Origin: an archaeon GW2011_AR18 | Lineage (GTDB): Archaea > Nanobdellota > Nanobdellia > SCGC-AAA011-G17 > GW2011-AR18 | NCBI GenBank assembly: GCA_000806155.1 | Contig: JWKX01000009.1 | Coordinates: forward strand, 1 to 49,076 | DNA length: 49,076 bases | Direction: 5' to 3' | In this document: positions 17,315 through 23,809 of the stretch, piece by piece | How the letters are laid out: the number at the start of each line of letters is the position of its first letter | Numbering within the stretch: position 1 is the first letter of the stretch | The notes under the pieces: generated by a model | Database searches by the model: none | What the model was told of the DNA's origin: nothing | The model's input: only the letters and a program-made list of their open reading frames with translations | Translations under genes and position numbers: made by a program

Positions 17315-17937
17315 AAAGAAAAGTAGTATTCTATGCATTAGTCTTTTTATTATTGTTCTTAATAGGATTCACAGCAACAGTAATAATAAACAAGATATTA
17401 GACAAAGGTTACACTTATGAAGGAAAGAAAGGGGATTACAGAATAGATGTATCAAAAATAGGGAATGTGACAATCTATAGCGCACATGTTGAAAAAGGAA
17501 ATATAGAATACATATATCATTTCAGAAACAAACCAGAAGAGTTAAAGAATATCTATCTTGAAGATAATTTACTTGATAAGATAAACAGACCAAAAGGTGT
17601 CAGAAACGTCTATGTCACAAGGGATATAGAGATAAATAAACAAACAGACAATAATGTCATAATAGCAGGAGCTGCTTTTGAGGCAATATTAGGGACAGCT
17701 GATTATAGCCTTTACCAGATACCATTAAAAAATGCTTATACAACAAGGGAAGACACAAAAACTCCAAAGATCACATGCAAGAATGTCTCACCAGTAGATG
17801 CAGTAATCTATATGAAGCTGGCAAATGAAACAAAAGTCTATAGCGAAAACGATTGCATAATAGTGCAGGGAATAGATTCTAATACATTGATAAAAGCAGG
17901 AGAAAAATTAGGATATTATCTAATAGGGATATACTAG
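17311..17937 (+). CDS. Membrane-anchored protein, paralogue of the previous gene
   Basis: 208 aa. There is one N-terminal helix (VVFYALVFLLLFLIGFTATVII), then an outside domain. Its end (TCKNVSPVDAVIYMKL, VYSENDCIIVQG) lines up with the upstream protein's NCKTEKNSAIYFKQ and AYTEDNCLILEY, so the C-x26-30-C core is shared. The Trm112-like gene starts directly after its stop codon, so all three are probably co-transcribed. Function unknown. Confidence 0.6.
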   Translation: MKRKVVFYALVFLLLFLIGFTATVIINKILDKGYTYEGKKGDYRIDVSKIGNVTIYSAHVEKGNIEYIYHFRNKPEELKNIYLEDNLLDKINRPKGVRNVYVTRDIEINKQTDNNVIIAGAAFEAILGTADYSLYQIPLKNAYTTREDTKTPKITCKNVSPVDAVIYMKLANETKVYSENDCIIVQGIDSNTLIKAGEKLGYYLIGIY

Positions 17938-18081
17938 ATGATAAAAAAAGAATTATTAGAAATATTAGCTTGCCCCAAATGCAAGGGAAATGTCAAATAT
18001 GAGAAGAAAAAAGATATCATAAGATGTAATAAGTGCAAAAAAGATTATGAGATAAAGAATGATATACCAATAATGATTTAG
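17938..18081 (+). CDS. Trm112-like small zinc-ribbon protein (too short for the ORF track)
   Basis: 47 aa: KKELLEILACPKCKGNVKY, then RCNKCKKDYEIKNDIPIMI. The CPxC...CxxC pair and the ending D-I-P-I-M match the Trm112/YcaR family (normally ...CP.CKG.L.......CP.C...YPI.DGIPVML, about 55-65 aa), so this is a short complete copy with all four zinc ligands. Archaeal and eukaryotic Trm112 is a partner that activates several methyltransferases acting on tRNA, rRNA or release factor. The ATG follows the preceding stop with no spacing. The product name is a family call; its methyltransferase partner is not in this window. Confidence 0.82.
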   Translation: MIKKELLEILACPKCKGNVKYEKKKDIIRCNKCKKDYEIKNDIPIMI

Positions 18082-18156
18082 TTAAATTTAAAAGGATAAT
18101 ACTAATTCTAAATCCTAAGCCACGATCGCTTAATCTGGTAGAGCGCCGGTCTTGAA

Positions 18157-18188
18157 ACAAACTTTTATTCTATAAGGGTTTGAAATAT
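18157..18188 (+). other. tRNA intron 1 (canonical 37/38 position), 32 nt
   Basis: It lies after A37 of the anticodon loop. The inner part forms CAAAC/GTTTG (18158-18162, 18178-18182) with a 15-nt loop. The 7-nt sides facing the anticodon give only a relaxed bulge-helix-bulge, so the boundaries come from the need for a 7-nt anticodon loop. Confidence 0.7.
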
Positions 18189-18220
18189 AACCGGTGTCTG
18201 AAAGGACCTGCAGGTTCAAA

Positions 18221-18267
18221 TAAACCTTTTAGGAAAAGCTTTGCCAAAAACTTAAAGGTATTGAAAG
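18221..18267 (+). other. tRNA intron 2 (T-loop, 59/60), 47 nt
   Basis: It interrupts the T-loop. A good bulge-helix-bulge can be drawn: central helix TTCA (18215-18218)/TGAA (18262-18265), 5' bulge A-A^T, 3' bulge A-G^T, inner helix ACCTTT/AAAGGT (18224-18229, 18254-18259). Cutting between the second and third bulge bases restores TTCAAAT. Confidence 0.78.
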
Positions 18268-18353
18268 TCCTGCTCGTGGCGTTATATTCTATAAAAATAC
18301 ATAGAAGCGTACTAGAAAAAATAAAATTTAGGTATGAAAATAATAAAGAAGGA

Positions 18354-18479
18354 ATGGACGATATATTTACATATGCTATAAACCTTGGATATGAGATAAA
18401 TGTAGATACAAGAATAAAATGCGAACATCTATATGAGAAAAGACCAATGAAATGGGGAGAGGGAGACCTTAAGTATTAA
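18354..18479 (+). CDS. Possible 41-aa hypothetical protein after the tRNA
   Basis: The reading frame is open from inside the tRNA to TAA at 18477-18479, and the part after the tRNA has protein-like composition (YAINLGYEINVDTRIKCEHLYEK). The only ATG outside the tRNA in this frame is at 18354, with no clear ribosome site. It may be a small protein, the 3' remnant of a gene cut by tRNA rearrangement, or chance. No family recognised. Confidence 0.25.
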   Translation: MDDIFTYAINLGYEINVDTRIKCEHLYEKRPMKWGEGDLKY

Positions 18480-18523
18480 ATTCCAGTAATAAACTTTAAA
18501 AAGCTATAAAATAAGAATAATAT

Positions 18524-20272
18524 ATGGATTTACAGTTTGGAAATTTATTAGGATTATTATCTTTCTTGACATTGATACCATTCATAATATCGTATCTAAT
18601 AAAACCTAAACCGCAAAATCTCAAAGTCCCATCATTAATGTTCTTCTTCAGCGAGAATAAGACAAAAAGCAAAAATAATCTATTCAGATATCTTGAAAAA
18701 AATATATTGTTCTTAATACAACTATTAGTACTATTCATATTAGCATTCAGTGCTGCTGATCCTTTATTTATAATAAATAAAGATGTAATCTCAAATAATA
18801 TAGTATTCATACTTGATGCAAGCGCAAGTTCTAAAACAATACATGATGGAAAAACAAGATTTGAATTCTCTAAAGAAAAAATAAAAGAATTATCAACAAC
18901 AAAAAATTCATTGATATTATTAAAATCAACACCTGTACTTTTATTAAACAATGTCGGAAGAGATGAACTTCTAAGAACTTTAGATAGAGTACAACCAACT
19001 GATGATACAAGTGATGTAGGAGGAGCAATAACCTTAGCAGGAGAGATATTGGGAGATAATAAAGGGAGAATAGTCTTACTAAGTGACTTTGTAAACAATA
19101 AAGGAATAAACCCGCAATTAGCAAGAAATGTCATAGAGAGCAAGGGAATAACTGTAGATTTCATAGATACAAAAAATGGTATTGCAAATAATATTGGAAT
19201 AGTAAATATGGCATTAACTGACAATTCTGCGAATATATACATAAAAAACTATAATGACAAAACTGAAAATATTAAATTATCAATAGATAAAAAAGTATCA
19301 GAAATTAATATTGGTCCTGGAAATACAGAGTCTTTAGTATTAAACTTAGAGGGAAATGGGACTGAGATAAAAATAAATAATGAAGATGATCTTTCAGCAG
19401 ATAATACTGTATATATAGCAAGACCATTTGGTGAAAAAATAAAAGTATTATTAATCACAAATGGAAACCCCAAATTTGTTGAGGCAGCACTCAATTCTAT
19501 ACCTGATGTTGAATTATCAATAACAGCACCACCAATAATACCTGAAAATAATTATGATGTATATATAATAAGCCAGATCAATAAAGACAAAGTACTTCCA
19601 GGAACTTTTAAAGATATAAAAACAAAGAAGGGAAAGATGATAATAGTCATGGCACAGCCAGGAATGGAAAAAATAAACTATGAAGGAATAATACCTGAAG
19701 TAATGAATAATACAAATGGAGGAATAATATCACTCAATTATATAACAAGATTCACAAAAGATATAGACTTTGGAGAGATAACAAAATTCTATAAACTAAA
19801 AAATATTGATAATGAATTAAATGTTGCTTCTGTTAATAATAAAAGCATAATGACATTATATGAAACAGAAGATGGAAAAATATTATATTATGGAATATTA
19901 GAGAGCGAGAGCGATTTTACATTAAATCCAAATTATCCTATATTCTGGATAAACTTATTATATTATTCAGCAGGAAGGACAGAACTAAATGAGATCAATC
20001 TAAGAACTGGAAGTATACTACAATATGGAAATGAAAATTTTATAATGGACAAGACAGGATATTTCAATATAGGAAACAAAAGAGTTGCTGTCAACTTATT
20101 AAATGAGAGAGAATCAGACCTGAATTATAAATCTACAGATGTAAAAGAATATACAACAGGAAATTTAGAAAAAATAAAAAGTGATGTTGATTATAAGATA
20201 AGCATTTATGGAATCATAATCTGCCTATTATTAATCATGTTTGAATTCTTCTATATATTATCTATTATATAA
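18524..20272 (+). CDS. BatA-like membrane protein with VWA-like domain
   Basis: 582 aa. N-terminal BatA-type region with two helices (LLGLLSFLTLIPFIISYLI; ILFLIQLLVLFILAFSAADPL). A VWA-like domain starts at about residue 88, with VFILDASASSK as MIDAS motif (D-x-S-x-S kept). A beta-rich middle follows, with a GATase-like piece (VLLITNGNPKFVEAAL), and a C-terminal helix (ISIYGIIICLLLIMFEFFYIL). It is the first gene of a MoxR/VWA/DUF58 operon. Such proteins are thought to act with the MoxR ATPase in metal-dependent protein assembly or folding at the membrane. Confidence 0.75.
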   Translation: MDLQFGNLLGLLSFLTLIPFIISYLIKPKPQNLKVPSLMFFFSENKTKSKNNLFRYLEKNILFLIQLLVLFILAFSAADPLFIINKDVISNNIVFILDASASSKTIHDGKTRFEFSKEKIKELSTTKNSLILLKSTPVLLLNNVGRDELLRTLDRVQPTDDTSDVGGAITLAGEILGDNKGRIVLLSDFVNNKGINPQLARNVIESKGITVDFIDTKNGIANNIGIVNMALTDNSANIYIKNYNDKTENIKLSIDKKVSEINIGPGNTESLVLNLEGNGTEIKINNEDDLSADNTVYIARPFGEKIKVLLITNGNPKFVEAALNSIPDVELSITAPPIIPENNYDVYIISQINKDKVLPGTFKDIKTKKGKMIIVMAQPGMEKINYEGIIPEVMNNTNGGIISLNYITRFTKDIDFGEITKFYKLKNIDNELNVASVNNKSIMTLYETEDGKILYYGILESESDFTLNPNYPIFWINLLYYSAGRTELNEINLRTGSILQYGNENFIMDKTGYFNIGNKRVAVNLLNERESDLNYKSTDVKEYTTGNLEKIKSDVDYKISIYGIIICLLLIMFEFFYILSII

Positions 20273-22551
20273 ACAAGGATTTAATACAACTAAGCAAAGA
20301 AAAAGAATACAGAAAAAATCTTAATAATAGAAGAAAAATAATACTTTTTAGCAGGATAATAATTATAATATTATTAATAACAGCTTTAGCTTCACCATAC
20401 AAAGATGATAATAAACTAGTGTCTGGAGATCCAAAAGTAAAAATATTAATAGATAATTCATCATCAATGCAGCTCTATGAAACAAGCAATCTAATAAAAT
20501 TAAAAGAAGATCTGGAGAAAAGAATACCTACAGATATTGAATATATAGCCACAGGAGAAGAGACAAATCTTGGTGACAGCATATTAGCAAATCTAAGGAA
20601 GAATGATAATATCTTGTTATTTACTGATGGAAACAATAATATTGGAGCTGATCTTGGTGATGTTGCTTTAGCAGCAATAAATTATAATTCAACAATAAGT
20701 TCACTAGAACTAAAACCAAAATATTATGATGCTTCTGTAAAAATAACAGGAAGCGAGAAAACTGTTTCTAAAGCTGAAAATGTATTCATAGTAAAAATAC
20801 AACAGACAGAAAAAAGAAAAGTATATCTGACAGTAGAGGTTGATGGGAGAAAAATAATAGACAAAACAACAGATGAGAATGAGATAAAATTCACACAGTC
20901 ATTTGATAATGGATATCATAGGATAACAGCAAAGATAATACAAGATGATTATTTCACACAAAATAATATTTATTATAAAACAGTAAAAGTAGTGCCAAAA
21001 CCAAAACTGGGAATATATGGAGGAAATAAGGATCTTATCACTTTGCTTGATCCATTATATGAACTTAATATAATAACAGAGATAGATGAGAAAATAAATG
21101 ATTACACTGGTGTGATAATAGATAATAAAGATGCAACAGCACTAAATGAGAAGACAAACATACTTGGAAGTTATATAGCGGAAGGGAATGGAATGCTAGT
21201 TATAGGCGGGGATAAATCATATGATTCAGGAAATTACAAAGGATCAAGATTTGAACAATTACTCCCTGTACATATAGCAAAAGCAGGAAGAAAAAAAGGT
21301 GAGACAAGTGTAATTTTTGTCATAGATGTATCTGGAAGCACAGGACATTATTTTGGGAGTTCATTAAAAACAGATGTAGAGAAAACAATAGCAATAAACA
21401 TGATAAAAGACCTAAGTTTAACAAATTATGTAGGAGCAGTAGCATTCAATGATAAAGCTTATACAATACAGGATATAGTATTATTATCACAAGAAAAAAA
21501 TCTAGAAGATAATATTGCAAAATTAAAATATGGAGGAGATACTTACATAGAGGAAGGAATACTAAAGGCAGTAGAAATGCTGCAGAACAGTGGTGGGAGC
21601 AAGAATATAATCTTTATCTCAGATGGAAAGACACAGCATGAAGATGAAAGCAAAAATGCATTCAAACTAGCTGCTACTAAAGGAATAAGGATATATTCTA
21701 TAGGTGTCGGGGATGATACATATAAACAATTAATGAAATATGCAGCAGATACAACAGGAGGAACATACTTTGAACCTGAAGAGGGTCAGGGAATAAAATT
21801 ATTATTCGGAGATGCAGAAAGCTCTGGAAATAAAAAAATATTCCCATTATATGTCTTTAACAAGAATCATTTCATAACAGATGGACTGAAATTAAAAGCA
21901 AATATTTATGGATTCAACCAGGCAGCACCAAAAACAAGCTCAAGACTATTGATAACAACAGATATAGGAGATCCTGTACTTACTGTCGGGAGATATGGAC
22001 TTGGAAGAGTGGCTGCATTGACAACAGATTATGGAACATATGGATTTGAATTATTAAACAAAGACAATTCGTTATTATTTACTAGAACAATAAACTGGAT
22101 AATAGGAGATCCTGAAAGAAATAATGATAATTTCATAGCTATAAACGATGGGAGAGTAAATCAAGATATTGAGATATTGATAAAATCAAAACAACAGCCA
22201 ACATCAGATAAATATGTTTTCTATAAAATAGATGATGAACTTTATAGAGCCATAGCAAGAGTTGATAACATAGGATTCAATACATTACAAGGAGCAGTAT
22301 TCGCAGCAAATTATCCTATAGAATATGAAGATATAGGAAACAATGAGTATTTCCAAAATGTAATAATCTCAACAAATGGAAAAATATTCAAGGATACAGA
22401 TGCTGAACAGATAGCAGAATTTATAAAGACAAAATCAAAGAGGGAGATAGTAACAAAAAGCAGCTATAGCTGGATACTAATATTATCAACGTTACTAGTA
22501 TATGTTGCTGAAATAATATACAGAAGACTTAAAATATATAAAAATCAATAG
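20269..22551 (+). CDS. Second VWA membrane protein; start probably ATA
   Basis: About 760 aa. The track starts at an internal GTG (20419), but the frame stays open upstream and encodes a basic stretch and a membrane helix (RRKIILFSRIIIIILLITALA) as in other BatA-type proteins. The first sensible start is ATA at 20269, overlapping the previous stop as ATAA. Domains: VWA-like ILIDNSSSM near the N-terminus, a GATase1-like block (GVIIDNKDATA, GMLVIGGDKSYDSG), a full VWA domain (VIFVIDVSGSTG...FISDGKTQHED...GVGDD), and a C-terminal helix. It should work with MoxR as the metal-binding partner. The start codon is the weak point. Confidence 0.72.
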   Translation: MNKDLIQLSKEKEYRKNLNNRRKIILFSRIIIIILLITALASPYKDDNKLVSGDPKVKILIDNSSSMQLYETSNLIKLKEDLEKRIPTDIEYIATGEETNLGDSILANLRKNDNILLFTDGNNNIGADLGDVALAAINYNSTISSLELKPKYYDASVKITGSEKTVSKAENVFIVKIQQTEKRKVYLTVEVDGRKIIDKTTDENEIKFTQSFDNGYHRITAKIIQDDYFTQNNIYYKTVKVVPKPKLGIYGGNKDLITLLDPLYELNIITEIDEKINDYTGVIIDNKDATALNEKTNILGSYIAEGNGMLVIGGDKSYDSGNYKGSRFEQLLPVHIAKAGRKKGETSVIFVIDVSGSTGHYFGSSLKTDVEKTIAINMIKDLSLTNYVGAVAFNDKAYTIQDIVLLSQEKNLEDNIAKLKYGGDTYIEEGILKAVEMLQNSGGSKNIIFISDGKTQHEDESKNAFKLAATKGIRIYSIGVGDDTYKQLMKYAADTTGGTYFEPEEGQGIKLLFGDAESSGNKKIFPLYVFNKNHFITDGLKLKANIYGFNQAAPKTSSRLLITTDIGDPVLTVGRYGLGRVAALTTDYGTYGFELLNKDNSLLFTRTINWIIGDPERNNDNFIAINDGRVNQDIEILIKSKQQPTSDKYVFYKIDDELYRAIARVDNIGFNTLQGAVFAANYPIEYEDIGNNEYFQNVIISTNGKIFKDTDAEQIAEFIKTKSKREIVTKSSYSWILILSTLLVYVAEIIYRRLKIYKNQ

Positions 22552-22559
22552 AAAATAAT

Positions 22560-23030
22560 ATGGGATTCATACAAGAAAATGCAAACGCGAAACTGTTCAT
22601 ACTTATAGTATTAATAGCTGCAATCACAGTATCATTAACATTTGTCTACCAGAATAATTTCAAGGATATAAACAACAGATATACTGAAAAATTAAATGAA
22701 TTAAACAGCACATTCCAGCAATTATCAGGAACAGAGAGTTTACTGAATAAAACCAAAGAAGATCTGACATTAAAATCATTAAGAGAACAAAAATTATCCA
22801 ACCAGTACACTGATGTAGAGAAAAAAAAGAACGCACTTGAGGAAGAAAACAGTGACCTGAAAAAAGATTTACAAGTTACTAAACAAAAATTAGATGATAC
22901 ATTAATAGAACTAGATACTGCAAAAGATGACCTTAAAAGCAAAAACGAGAAGATTGATAATCTTGAAAAAGATATAGACAGATTAAAAAAAGAGGTAAGC
23001 TGTCTGAGGGCTGGAAATGCAGATTGTTGA
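22560..23030 (+). CDS. Single-helix membrane protein with long coiled coil
   Basis: 156 aa. One membrane helix (LFILIVLIAAITVSLTFVY) is followed by about 115 residues of charged heptad repeats (LEEENSDLKKDLQVTKQKLDDTL...), ending SCLRAGNADC. It lies between the VWA genes and MoxR and overlaps the next gene by 14 nt. It probably acts as a spacer or scaffold of the same membrane complex. No family name applies. Confidence 0.65.
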   Translation: MGFIQENANAKLFILIVLIAAITVSLTFVYQNNFKDINNRYTEKLNELNSTFQQLSGTESLLNKTKEDLTLKSLREQKLSNQYTDVEKKKNALEEENSDLKKDLQVTKQKLDDTLIELDTAKDDLKSKNEKIDNLEKDIDRLKKEVSCLRAGNADC

Positions 23031-23802
23031 AAAAGCATTAGGTGAAATAAAGAATTTTTTTCTATTATTAGATATAGGGAATTCATTATTAAATTCATTA
23101 ATATTATTTTTAACATCGTTATTAATATCTAATTTTTTAGGAATAGAATGGAAATACTCATTAATAATCTCTATAATCTATTTTACTTATCATATCATAA
23201 AAAAACATAGAATAAATAAATATTTAGAGGTAGAAGAGAAAACACCATCATTAAAGGAACAACTAAGAACAGTAGCAGATAATGTAAACAAGACAAATCC
23301 CATAATAGATGAATTAAAAGATGATGTATTAAAAAAAATGAGAGATGTAAAAACATCAAATTTCATAGATAATAAAAGTTTAATATTAAGAGTATTAATA
23401 CTTGGAGGGCTTTCTTTTTCAATATTATTCTTATCTTACATAAATGTAGATTTTAAAGGAGAGATACAGCAGATAATAATAGAACCAATAAATGAGATAG
23501 GACTAAGAGGCAATGTACAAGAAGCAGTATATATGAACATAAGTGTCACTGAAGGAAATCTAAGTGATATATTAGGAAATAATTCCATAGCTAGATTCAA
23601 GAAAGAAAATATAAAACTAACAATAAATCCATTACTAAGCGAGACAGATCCATCAGATATCAGACAGGTGCAGGCTGAAAGCTTTACACCGCCAGATTTT
23701 CCAAAAGAGATATATACAAGTTATGACGTAAGCTATAATGAAAAAGTAGCAAAACAAAATCAGCAAGTAGTAAAAGATTATTTTGAGAAGATAAACAGGT
23801 GA
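23017..23802 (+). CDS. Multi-helix membrane protein of the MoxR/VWA operon
   Basis: 261 aa. Hydrophobic segments lie at about 23-55 (LLNSLILFLTSLLISNFLG, YSLIISIIYFTYHII) and about 128-145 (LILRVLILGGLSFSILFLSYI). Between them is a charged cytoplasmic loop, and about 100 outside residues with PPDFPKEIYTSYDVSYNEKV follow. It starts inside the coiled-coil gene and ends 7 nt before MoxR, so it is co-translated with both. Not recognised by family; the position suggests a membrane partner of MoxR. Confidence 0.6.
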   Translation: MQIVEKALGEIKNFFLLLDIGNSLLNSLILFLTSLLISNFLGIEWKYSLIISIIYFTYHIIKKHRINKYLEVEEKTPSLKEQLRTVADNVNKTNPIIDELKDDVLKKMRDVKTSNFIDNKSLILRVLILGGLSFSILFLSYINVDFKGEIQQIIIEPINEIGLRGNVQEAVYMNISVTEGNLSDILGNNSIARFKKENIKLTINPLLSETDPSDIRQVQAESFTPPDFPKEIYTSYDVSYNEKVAKQNQQVVKDYFEKINR

Positions 23803-23809
23803 AAAATAA

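Larger units (their letters stand above)
18119..18281 (+). tRNA. tRNA-Ser(UGA) with two introns (anticodon loop and T-loop)
   Basis: Every arm can be drawn. Acceptor GCCACGA/TCGTGGC (18119-18125, 18274-18280) with discriminator G18281. D-arm GCTT...GAGC with GG in the loop. Anticodon stem CCGGT/ACCGG (18146-18150, 18190-18194) with loop C-T-TGA-A-A. Long variable arm GTCT-GAAA-GGAC (18196-18207). T-stem GCAGG/CCTGC (18210-18214, 18269-18273). The long variable arm, G73 and UGA identify serine. Removing 32 nt at 37/38 and 47 nt in the T-loop leaves an 84-nt tRNA with the canonical T-arm GGTTCAAATCC. CCA is not encoded. The track ORF at 18180 overlaps this gene and is not its product. Confidence 0.88.

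Noticed and set aside
18119-18281. tRNA-Phe(GAA) reading of the anticodon loop
   Set aside because: Shifting the loop by one base breaks the CCGGT/ACCGG stem, and the long variable arm with G73 fits serine, not phenylalanine.
18180-18479. Track ORF of 99 aa
   Set aside because: Its first third lies inside the tRNA-Ser and its introns; only the part after 18281 could be coding, and it lacks a good start.
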